DNA from: Bifidobacterium breve
GTDB lineage: Bacteria > Actinomycetota > Actinomycetes > S36-B12
NCBI GenBank assembly: GCA_945870085.1
Contig: CAMBQX010000091.1
Span: 1-7,113 of the forward strand
Direction: 5' to 3'
Length of the DNA stretch: 7,113 bases
The notes below the pieces were generated by a model. It searched no databases, was not told the origin of the DNA, and saw only the letters and a list, made by a program, of their open reading frames with translations. Made by a program: the position numbers and the translations under genes. Below are positions 1 to 6,305 of the stretch, piece after piece; positions within the stretch are counted from its first letter, which is position 1, and each line of letters opens with the position of its first letter.

Positions 1-407
1 ACAAGTTGCACAGGATCAATTTCTAAGTCGGACTTTGAGCCCAGTGCACCAGTGGATACAGCCACGGCCATCGACTCAATCGCGTTGGCCGCCACCTCGG
101 CATCAATGGCTGAAACTACTAGAGCTCCGACGAATTTATGGTCGGGTGCGGTAACCCGATGATGTGAACTACCAACGCTGTTCACCAGATGGTGCCGAAC
201 CCTGGTATCACCAGAACCAGCGATCGCCTGCACCAACAACGCGGTGCCGGCGAATGGGTCGTCGACGATTGGTGCCAGCGCCGCCGGGGCGATAACTAAA
301 TCAGGGGCAACGAGGGCAACGGCACCGCCGGCCGCCCGTAACTTACGAGCAACATCACGAAGCACCTCTTCAGTGTTCGCGCCCGCGGGTACGAGCAATG
401 CGGTCAC
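1..407 (-). CDS. N-terminal part of a teichoic-locus protein, possibly CDP-alcohol phosphatidyltransferase-associated (cut by left edge)
   Basis: An open minus-strand frame of 135 complete codons starts at a GTG (405-407) and runs off the left edge without a stop. The GTG overlaps the TGA of the sulfotransferase gene in a GTGA junction, which fixes the start and implies translational coupling. The N-terminus (MTALLVPAGANTEEVLRDVA, then an Ala-rich LVAPDLVIAP stretch) looks like a small alpha/beta domain. Residues about 69-100 (RVRHHLVNS, SSHHRVTAPDHKFVGALVVS) resemble, from memory, the N-terminal region of actinobacterial proteins (DUF5941-type) found in teichoic-acid loci, often followed by a CDP-alcohol phosphatidyltransferase domain. 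That catalytic domain would lie beyond the window, so the enzymatic role is inference. The reading frame is secure; the family assignment is tentative and could be wrong. Confidence 0.72.
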   Translation of the reverse strand, partial: MTALLVPAGANTEEVLRDVARKLRAAGGAVALVAPDLVIAPAALAPIVDDPFAGTALLVQAIAGSGDTRVRHHLVNSVGSSHHRVTAPDHKFVGALVVSAIDAEVAANAIESMAVAVSTGALGSKSDLEIDPVQL

Positions 408-1582
408 GATGCCGCGGGTCGCTTTCGCGAAAAGCGCGACTTAGCACCTGCCCTGGCCTGTTTCGCTAGTGCTTTAGCAAGCGACTTCGTGCTAGGAGCA
501 TCATGTGCTTCGCTAATCACGGCCACCAGCGCTTGCACTGCTGCGTCTATAGGTATTGATTCAAGGTCGGTGACCCGCGGCGGTGAACTAGCACGCACGC
601 TAAGCGCATCGAGATTGCCAAGCACCTTCACGCCGAGTGCTGAAATAACATCGCGATCTTGTACACCGTGCGCCATCGCCGCATCAAGTGCCCAGTCCGG
701 GGTATGGAGCCTGGGCTCATCAGCACCTGGCTCACGGCCTTCGACTAAAGCCATCGCTACTCCACGGCGCACCAGGCGCACATACTCTGTCCACTGCATC
801 TTCATTTTGACCCGTGCATTGAGGCGCACCAGCAATTCGGCTTCGGCGGCCGTCATCGACCTATTGGATGTTAGGTCCATTCGTGCTGTTAGAACTTCGG
901 GCGGCACTCCGATCAATTGAGCGAAGGTTCGAAACATCGCACTGCGGTCGACGTCTTCGAGTATGAGAACCGTGACATTCTGCGGCCCTACCGCCTCAGC
1001 CCATCTAGTCACCACCGCGCCATGATCGTGTCGGCGCCAAAACGTGGGCGACATATTTGAAGTGCCCGATTTTGCGAAAACATCTTCAAGCCACGGCTCA
1101 TAACCTTTAGTTAATCCATACTTCAGATATTGCTGCCACGATGAGGGCAATAAGCGCCCCAGATTGCGCAAAGTCACGAGCACCTGTACGCGACCCGCAC
1201 CTAAGTTACTGATTACGTCAACACACTTATCGGCATCGGCTTCGCAGAAGAACTCACTGCTAATGACAACTCGACCATTTGAGTTAGCCACCTGCCTCGC
1301 GAGTTCATCGAATTGCGACCGATCAACTACGGAGCCGCCGCGCTGGTTCCAGCCCCAAGTGCGCTGCAAGATGGCCAGGGCCGCCCGGTGCTGCGCCTGC
1401 GATTTACCCGGATAAAGCACACCACTACTCGCAAGATCACCACGTGCATCAGCAAGTGCCGCTTGAATCGCGGTGGTTCCAGTTTTATGCACTCCGACAT
1501 GGAGTAAGACCCCGTTCGAGGGGATAGCGGGGGCATCCGGCAAAAACTTGCCAGCTGACGTCGCCGCCGGGCCAATCGACAT
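404..1582 (-). CDS. PAPS-dependent sulfotransferase family protein
   Basis: This 392-residue protein probably transfers sulfate from 3'-phosphoadenosine-5'-phosphosulfate to an acceptor. The 5'-phosphosulfate-binding loop is plain at residues 28-38 (HVGVHKTGTTA). It is followed by GVLYPG and, at 105-112, VVISSEFF, both typical of bacterial proteins of this family. The 3'-phosphate-binding segment fits residues 136-151 (VTLRNLGRLLPSSWQQ), with Arg139 and a Ser at 147 or 148 as likely ligands. There is no signal peptide or membrane segment, so it should be cytoplasmic. The ATG is preceded by AGGGTGG (1587-1593) four bases upstream. The gene follows the ABC ATPase by 16 nt and overlaps the next gene by 4 nt. 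Its position in an export operon suggests that the acceptor is the surface polymer or its lipid-linked precursor; this is inference. The C-terminal tail is basic (Lys/Arg-rich). Confidence 0.85.
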   Translation of the reverse strand: MSIGPAATSAGKFLPDAPAIPSNGVLLHVGVHKTGTTAIQAALADARGDLASSGVLYPGKSQAQHRAALAILQRTWGWNQRGGSVVDRSQFDELARQVANSNGRVVISSEFFCEADADKCVDVISNLGAGRVQVLVTLRNLGRLLPSSWQQYLKYGLTKGYEPWLEDVFAKSGTSNMSPTFWRRHDHGAVVTRWAEAVGPQNVTVLILEDVDRSAMFRTFAQLIGVPPEVLTARMDLTSNRSMTAAEAELLVRLNARVKMKMQWTEYVRLVRRGVAMALVEGREPGADEPRLHTPDWALDAAMAHGVQDRDVISALGVKVLGNLDALSVRASSPPRVTDLESIPIDAAVQALVAVISEAHDAPSTKSLAKALAKQARAGAKSRFSRKRPAAS

Positions 1583-1598
1583 GCCACCACCCTACGGG

Positions 1599-2432
1599 CT
1601 AGAAGTCGTCCTCCGACTCCGGGCGCGCCTTCGGATCTGATTTCGTTTCCGCGTTGTCGGTGATGGAGTTCGCGAGGCGTAATTCACGAAGGAGCGCCAG
1701 GCCATCAGCGAACGAGGAGTCAGCTACCACCCCACTATCGTGTAAAACTATCGCCCGATCGAAAAATCCCTCGAATTTTCGTGGCACCTCGGTTGCTACC
1801 AGGAAAGTTGTTCCTGCAGCCTTAAGTATCTTTATTTGCTCAAGGCATCGCTCACGAAATTCAGGATCGCCGACCACCAACATTTCATCAACGGCGAATG
1901 TCTTTGCCTGAGTCGCCATGGCGATAGTCCACGCCAATTTCTGACGGGATAATGCCGAAGCCCCGCCCAGGTACTTGTCAATATTCGAAGTGATACCAGC
2001 GGTCTCGACTATTTGAGCTAAGGCACCTTCAACTCGTTCGGGGGTCATCCCCAGTAAGCCCCCGAGCAAATAGATATTTTGCCTAACGGTGAATCCACGA
2101 TCGAATGCCCGACCCAGATCCACCATCGGCAGGACCGGCTCACGTCTACTTACCGATCCTTCGTCCGGTATCAAAGTTCCGGCGGCCAATCTCACGAACT
2201 CGGTGCGTCCAGAGTTCTTCAGTCCCAATACAGCAACTGACTCACCAGCGGCAATATGGGTTGAGACACCCCGAAGCACCCAAGACCCCGAACGGCTTTG
2301 CTCGCCGGCAAATCTTCGCAGTCGATGCCGGCGGCCACCGCCTTGTCGGCGCTTCCCCTTGGAGATATTTATTCCTACCCCGTCGAAAATTATCATTGAT
2401 TCCAGCTGCGGGTTCAACCGCTGGCGGGCCAA
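1599..2432 (-). CDS. TagH/Wzt-type ABC exporter nucleotide-binding subunit with degenerate ATPase motifs
   Basis: This 277-residue protein has the layout of polysaccharide/teichoic-acid exporter ATPases: an Arg-rich N-terminal insertion (residues 27-48), the strand SWVLRGVSTHI (50-60), the family stretch DLGRAFDRGFTVRQNIYLLG (105-124), and Walker B FAVDE (179-183) followed by VVGD. Three usually invariant elements differ. The Walker A loop reads GLKNSGRT (70-77), with Arg for the catalytic Lys. The signature region reads SALSRQKL (159-166), with no Gly, where relatives have SSGM. The switch region reads LVATE (211-215), where LVSH is usual. I rechecked all three against the DNA and the frame is uninterrupted. 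The chosen TTG start has AAGGGGAG five bases upstream, inside the permease 3' end; an ATG at residue 13 is the alternative. The C-terminus is short and acidic, with no obvious substrate-binding extension. It probably pairs with the permease gene 1 nt upstream, but may have weak or no ATPase activity. Confidence 0.85.
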   Translation of the reverse strand: MARQRLNPQLESMIIFDGVGINISKGKRRQGGGRRHRLRRFAGEQSRSGSWVLRGVSTHIAAGESVAVLGLKNSGRTEFVRLAAGTLIPDEGSVSRREPVLPMVDLGRAFDRGFTVRQNIYLLGGLLGMTPERVEGALAQIVETAGITSNIDKYLGGASALSRQKLAWTIAMATQAKTFAVDEMLVVGDPEFRERCLEQIKILKAAGTTFLVATEVPRKFEGFFDRAIVLHDSGVVADSSFADGLALLRELRLANSITDNAETKSDPKARPESEDDF

Positions 2433-2433
2433 G

Positions 2434-3243
2434 TCAGCTCCCCTTCAAAATACGGCCTTCGAGTCGGTTAAAAACCACCGAGCCCGTAATAAAAATGATC
2501 ACCGTGACCCCTAATGAAATACCGTAGTGCGGAAGCGACTCGATTTCGGTCGGCCAAAAACCAATGCGGTACAAGCCCAACACTCCGACCAGTGGATTAA
2601 ATGCAGCAAGAATTTGCGCTCCGGCTGGAATATTGGCAACCGAGTACAAAACTGGTGACAGATAAAAAGTCGCTCGCAGCACGATTCTCACAATCCGAGC
2701 TAGATCAGGGATGACGGCTACACCAGCAGCTATTAACATCGCCAATCCATACATCAAGAAGAACTGGACGATGATCCCGACAGGGAAAAGCAAAATTAGC
2801 GGCCCAGGTAGCGTGCGCGTGACGAGCATCGCGATCAAGATAACGGGCAGCGACAGCAGGTACTCGGCCATGGATACCAGCACGACTCTGATTATCCAGA
2901 TTCTCGTGGGCAGCAGACTCATCCGCAAGAGCGCCGGGTTGCGTCTAAACGTCTTAGCCGCCCCTGACACCCCCTTCGAAAACCACCACCAGGGCAAAAT
3001 CGCCACCGTGAGGAACAGGAAGTAGGGCTGCAGGCCTAACTGGCGCCCGCCCAGGAGTTGGGTGAAGACAAACCACAGCACCAATGCCATACCTAGGGGC
3101 TCCATGAGGGTCCACAGGTAGCCCAGCCGGAACTTCGTGTACTGCTTTTGCAGATCCCGAAGGACCAACATGCGGAGCACCTGACGATGCTCCCAGAAAG
3201 TACGCACCCCGTTACGATAGGCCAGTGTCTGAAGAATCCGCAT
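2434..3243 (-). CDS. ABC-2 type exporter permease, TagG/Wzm family
   Basis: This 269-residue polytopic membrane protein is the expected channel subunit of a polysaccharide or teichoic-acid exporter. The cytoplasmic N-terminus contains the family's amphipathic entry helix and motif (LVLRDLQKQYTKFRLGYLWT, 26-45). About six hydrophobic segments follow: near 46-64, 73-92, 116-140, 147-176, 187-203 and 240-258. Trp-rich LPWWWF (83-88), YLSPVLYS (194-201) and NPL (216-218) are all typical of the family. The ATG at 3243 is supported by GGAG (3249-3252) five bases upstream and gives a normal N-terminus. It is the first gene of the minus-strand operon, with its stop one base before the ATPase start. 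Its 5' end faces the polymerase gene on the plus strand with no intergenic space. Substrate specificity cannot be read from the sequence; the neighbours point to a phosphoalcohol polymer. Confidence 0.93.
   Translation of the reverse strand: MRILQTLAYRNGVRTFWEHRQVLRMLVLRDLQKQYTKFRLGYLWTLMEPLGMALVLWFVFTQLLGGRQLGLQPYFLFLTVAILPWWWFSKGVSGAAKTFRRNPALLRMSLLPTRIWIIRVVLVSMAEYLLSLPVILIAMLVTRTLPGPLILLFPVGIIVQFFLMYGLAMLIAAGVAVIPDLARIVRIVLRATFYLSPVLYSVANIPAGAQILAAFNPLVGVLGLYRIGFWPTEIESLPHYGISLGVTVIIFITGSVVFNRLEGRILKGS
3213..3227 (+). promoter_or_regulatory. Candidate -10 element placed for leaderless transcription of the polymerase gene
   Basis: The hexamer TACGAT (3213-3218) fits the actinobacterial TANNNT -10 consensus. 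Its last base is separated by six bases from the GTG at 3225-3227, so transcription would be expected to begin at or beside the start codon. No good -35 hexamer is visible and no Shine-Dalgarno precedes the GTG. It lies within the permease coding region. A single short hexamer can arise by chance, so this is a hypothesis. Confidence 0.35.
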
Positions 3244-4481
3244 TTATGCTCCAGACCAAGCGCGTTTCGCGGTCGCTGAGCCGCCGCCTGCGCGATTTTG
3301 GAGCCGTCCAGCCCAAAGGGTTCGATCTAGGCAACGTCCCAACTTCAGATATCGCAATCCACTTTGCCGACGGACCCCCAAAGCTCTACCAGTTGACCCA
3401 GTGGCTACCCATCTTCGAGGCAAGCACGACCGAACGCACCATCGTCGTGGTGCGCCAGATCGAAACTTTTCAAGCTCTGCAAGGCGCCACCTCATTGCCT
3501 ATCTTGTTGGTGCCAACCTACGAAGACCTCATGGCCCTTTATGACCGCGCCGATTTTCACGCGGTCATGTACGTCAACAACGGATTCACCAACTTTCAAT
3601 CCCTCGCTTTTCAGCAGGCGGTGCATATTCATCTGAACCATGGTGAGAGCGACAAAATCTGCATGGTGAGTAACCAAGCCAAGGCTTACGACAAAGTTTT
3701 CGTCGCAGGAACGGCCGCAGTCCGAAGGCACGCCGCTGCTCTAACCTGGTTCGACATCACGCACCTAGTCCGGGTCGGTAGGCCGCAGCTCGATCTTCCG
3801 GTTCCAAATCCACTTGCTGAGTTTTCCGGCACCACCATCACGTACGCGCCCACTTGGGAGGGCGAGGATGACGCGAATAACTACACATCGGTCGACGTTT
3901 ACGGCCCTGGCATTATTTCCGCAGCGCTAACACTGACCAATTGTCGAGTAATCTACAAGCCACATCCGCGGGTCGCGGACTCCAATAATGCGGCCGTGAA
4001 AGCCAGCCACCGCAAAATCCTAAGCCTGCTTAATAGTGCGAACTCCCATGATCCGAACGCTGGCCACCGAGTAATGCTTGACGCAAACGTGCTCGGAATT
4101 ATTCGCGGAACCGACCTGCTGATAGCTGATGTTTCAAGTGTGACGCTGGATCATCTATACCTGCGACCGCAGGCTCCAATCGTGCTTTGCGATCGCCGAA
4201 CAAATCGCGCGCAACTGCTGATGGATACCCCAGTAGCAGCCGGTGCGCACATCTTGGACCAGAACACCATCGCAACTTTGGCAACCGACCTCGCAGATAT
4301 CATCGCTAATGACCAGCAGGAAGCCTCCCGCAGCGAGCTCCGCGACTTTTATTTTGACGGTTTAGAGGCGGGGCAAAGCACCGAGAGATTCTGGCAACAG
4401 ACCCGGTTTGAAATAAGCGAGCATGACCGCGCCCTGCAAGAATTGAGCAGGGTTCGGAAAATATTAGAAGGAGAAGCATGA
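3225..4481 (+). CDS. CDP-glycerol/ribitol glycerophosphotransferase-like polymerase (TagF-type catalytic domain)
   Basis: This enzyme probably transfers glycerol-phosphate, ribitol-phosphate or a similar unit from a CDP-alcohol to a growing wall polymer at the inner membrane face. It has 418 residues, about the size of the catalytic half of TagF. Family landmarks appear in the right order: an NHG motif (His139) in HLNHGESDK, APTWEG (208-213), KPHPR (245-249, His247), and DLLIADVSSV (297-306) followed by LDHLYL and PIVL. The two histidines match the pair conserved in this family. No transmembrane segment is present; the N-terminal arginines could aid membrane association. The start is uncertain: GTG at 3225 fits a leaderless transcript, while ATG at 3246 has only a weak GAAGAA upstream and would leave two bases between divergent start codons. 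The gene ends in an ATGA overlap with the cytidylyltransferase. The exact alcohol cannot be deduced. Confidence 0.85.
   Translation: MSEESAFMLQTKRVSRSLSRRLRDFGAVQPKGFDLGNVPTSDIAIHFADGPPKLYQLTQWLPIFEASTTERTIVVVRQIETFQALQGATSLPILLVPTYEDLMALYDRADFHAVMYVNNGFTNFQSLAFQQAVHIHLNHGESDKICMVSNQAKAYDKVFVAGTAAVRRHAAALTWFDITHLVRVGRPQLDLPVPNPLAEFSGTTITYAPTWEGEDDANNYTSVDVYGPGIISAALTLTNCRVIYKPHPRVADSNNAAVKASHRKILSLLNSANSHDPNAGHRVMLDANVLGIIRGTDLLIADVSSVTLDHLYLRPQAPIVLCDRRTNRAQLLMDTPVAAGAHILDQNTIATLATDLADIIANDQQEASRSELRDFYFDGLEAGQSTERFWQQTRFEISEHDRALQELSRVRKILEGEA
3249..3252 (-). promoter_or_regulatory. Ribosome binding site of the permease, inside the divergent gene
   Basis: On the minus strand GGAG lies five bases before the permease ATG (3243). 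It supports that start and shows that the operon's mRNA leader is antisense to the 5' coding end of the polymerase gene. Confidence 0.6.
4466..4473 (+). promoter_or_regulatory. Ribosome binding site of the cytidylyltransferase
   Basis: AGAAGGAG ends four bases before the ATG at 4478, within the last codons of the polymerase gene. It is the strongest Shine-Dalgarno match in the window and fixes the start of the second gene at the ATGA junction. Confidence 0.75.
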
Positions 4482-5170
4482 CCGTGCATACGGTGATTTT
4501 GGCTGCCGGAATGGGCACTCGCTTGGGTAAGCCCTGGCCAAAGCCTCTTACACCGCTTATCGATGGTCGTACCATCATGCGCCAGCAGCTTGACAATCTC
4601 ACCACCGTATTTGGTGACAACTTGCGCGTCACCACTGTCGTTGGTTTTAAACTTGAGTTAATCCTCGAAGCATTTCCGAATGTTTCATATATCTACAATG
4701 AGAGCTACGACCAAACCAACACCAATCGGAGCCTACTCAAAGCACTGCGCCTGGCACCTCCTGGCGGTGTGCTCTGGATGAATGGCGATGTGGTGTTCGA
4801 CTCAGAGGTGCTGGTGCGCGCCCAAGAACTCATTGACACGGATCAATCATTTATCTGCGTTAACACCTCCGCGGTAGGCGACGAGGAAGTCAAATACACC
4901 ATTGATGATCACGGGTTTGTCGCGTTGCTCTCAAAACAGGTAGACAATGCCCTTGGTGAGGCTGTCGGAATTAATTACGTGAGCGGCAGTGACCGGGCGA
5001 ATTTAATCCTTGGTCTGGCCGCATGCGAAGACTCTGACTACTTTGAGCGCGGAATTGAAATAACGATCGCCCAGGACGGCACCAAGGTAATACCACTGGA
5101 CATCACTGATCTATTCGCGGTTGAGGTTGACTTCGAAGAGGATCTCTCCCGCGCTAATGCGCACTTGTGA
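4478..5170 (+). CDS. LicC-like CTP:phosphoalcohol cytidylyltransferase (nucleotidyltransferase fold)
   Basis: This 230-residue protein is a single nucleotidyltransferase domain. The nucleotide-binding loop is LAAGMGTRLG (8-17), followed by KPWPKPL (18-24) with the usual catalytic lysines. NTNRSL (81-86) matches the NTN-SL element of LicC-type phosphocholine cytidylyltransferases. MNGDVVFD (101-108) carries a metal-binding Asp, GEAVGINYVS (160-169) is the conserved acceptor-side strand, and VDFEEDL (217-223) supplies the second acidic site. It probably makes a CDP-alcohol from CTP and an alcohol phosphate in the cytoplasm. Adjacency to a TagF-like enzyme suggests CDP-glycerol, CDP-ribitol or a related donor; choline phosphate is the alternative from LicC similarity. 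Sugar-phosphate nucleotidyltransferase activity is not excluded. The ATG overlaps the upstream stop (ATGA) and has a strong Shine-Dalgarno. The 3' end overlaps the convergent glycosyltransferase by 17 nt. Confidence 0.87.
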   Translation: MTVHTVILAAGMGTRLGKPWPKPLTPLIDGRTIMRQQLDNLTTVFGDNLRVTTVVGFKLELILEAFPNVSYIYNESYDQTNTNRSLLKALRLAPPGGVLWMNGDVVFDSEVLVRAQELIDTDQSFICVNTSAVGDEEVKYTIDDHGFVALLSKQVDNALGEAVGINYVSGSDRANLILGLAACEDSDYFERGIEITIAQDGTKVIPLDITDLFAVEVDFEEDLSRANAHL

Positions 5171-6305
5171 CCTCAGCAATCAGCGACTCCCACTGATCTA
5201 GCACCTGCGGTGCCTGGAGATACGCAACCGAGGTGCGAGCTGCGGCTCCAAGGGATTGGCGCAATTCTATCGAGTCCATTACGCGCGCTAACTTCTCCGC
5301 GAGATTGCCAGCATCTCCTCGAACCGCCAGCAACCCGTTAACCCCATCGCGGATGAGTACCCGCACACCCGGCGCACAATCAGCCGCAACCACCGGGAGT
5401 CCGCAGGCCATCGCCTCAGCCAACACCAGCGGGAAACCTTCAGTTAGTGAAGGTAGCGCTAATACATCGGACTCGAGCAATACCCGGGCTGGATCCTCCA
5501 CCGGGGATCGAAAGAAGACTCGTTGGCCCGCGGGCCCAAGGGCGCCCGCCTGCGCTCGTAGGGCTCCTTCCAGTGGCCCGGTTCCGATGAATTGCAGCTG
5601 CCACCCCGCAAAACGCTGATCGAGTCGGCTCCATGCATCCAATAAAATTTCCGGGCCTTTCTCAGCCGATAACCGGCCCAGGTAGGTCAGCGTTTGGCCA
5701 CGTAACTTAGCCGTTTCGACCGGCCAAAATGAAAGGGGGTTTGGTAGCCAACACACATTTCGCAGACCCGCATCGGCGAATTGCGCGGCATCCTCGGCGG
5801 TGAGCAAAGCCACGGTACTCACGTCCTGATAATTTCGTAGCGCCCGGCGCAGATCGCGGCCACTTGCCGCCGCCTCGAAGGATGCGTGATACTGACCGAC
5901 GACCAACCAGTTGCCATAGCCAACAGCGCGTAAGTACTCCATGGCCCAAAGTTGGGCGCAGATGATCACACCGGGTGGGCCGCTCGTGAGTATCTCGCGG
6001 AGGCGCTCTATTGCCGCGGCCCGCAGGCGCGCACGAGTTGCTTGTCGTTTACGTACCTGCGGCCGGTACTTGCCCAACGGGCCCGATGGCGCAATCGGTG
6101 GCGGCCAAGTTTCACTCATCAAAGTCGTGGATTGGTAGGCCGGATCAATTACATATAGATGTTTTTGCGGGTGGGGTACCACACCAACTAGTTCGATTGG
6201 ATACCCACGAAGCGCTAAGCCTTGAGCTAATACATGAACAACGCGTTGTGCTCCACCAAGTTCATCAATGTTGTTGGCGATGATGATTACATGAGGGTTA
6301 GCCAC
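5154..6305 (-). CDS. Glycosyltransferase family 4 (GT-B fold)
   Basis: This retaining-type glycosyltransferase should transfer a sugar from a nucleotide-sugar donor to a lipid-linked or polymer acceptor at the cytoplasmic membrane face. With the start at GTG 6305 it has 383 residues. The N-terminal Rossmann strand and acceptor-side glycine loop are HVIIIANNIDELGGAQRVV (5-23). The C-terminal donor domain begins at YLGRLSAEKG (208-217) and includes FIGTGPL. It contains the E-x7-E motif in EGFPLVLAE (Glu289 and Glu297), followed by AMACGLPVVAAD. The frame extends upstream to an ATG at 6344, but residues before VANPHV do not look like part of the fold; GTG 6311 is an equally possible start. The gene overlaps the upstream gene by 8 nt at GTGGCTAA, and its TAG lies inside the cytidylyltransferase coding region. 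Donor and acceptor are unknown; a glycosyl side-chain or linkage role for the wall polymer is inferred from context. Confidence 0.9.
   Translation of the reverse strand: MANPHVIIIANNIDELGGAQRVVHVLAQGLALRGYPIELVGVVPHPQKHLYVIDPAYQSTTLMSETWPPPIAPSGPLGKYRPQVRKRQATRARLRAAAIERLREILTSGPPGVIICAQLWAMEYLRAVGYGNWLVVGQYHASFEAAASGRDLRRALRNYQDVSTVALLTAEDAAQFADAGLRNVCWLPNPLSFWPVETAKLRGQTLTYLGRLSAEKGPEILLDAWSRLDQRFAGWQLQFIGTGPLEGALRAQAGALGPAGQRVFFRSPVEDPARVLLESDVLALPSLTEGFPLVLAEAMACGLPVVAADCAPGVRVLIRDGVNGLLAVRGDAGNLAEKLARVMDSIELRQSLGAAARTSVAYLQAPQVLDQWESLIAEVTSAH

Noticed and set aside
489..920. Plus-strand open frame of 143 codons
   Set aside because: It is antisense to the sulfotransferase, has a Ser/Thr/Ala/Arg-rich composition without any motif, and no convincing ribosome site. 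It is best explained as a shadow frame.
1599..2432. ATPase gene as a pseudogene
   Set aside because: There is no frameshift or internal stop, the fold landmarks and Walker B are intact, and the ribosome site and coupling to the permease are preserved. Altered motifs alone do not show loss of the gene.
2089..2527. Two overlapping plus-strand open frames of about 140 codons
   Set aside because: Both lie opposite the ATPase and permease junction, are Pro/Arg/Ser-rich and motif-free, and overlap each other in different frames. The minus strand carries clear protein families here.
2711..3025. Plus-strand open frame of 104 codons
   Set aside because: It is antisense to the membrane segments of the permease and shows no domain or ribosome site.
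5151..5162. GCGC-TAAT-GCGC inverted repeat as a terminator
   Set aside because: The stem has only four base pairs and no T-run follows on either strand.
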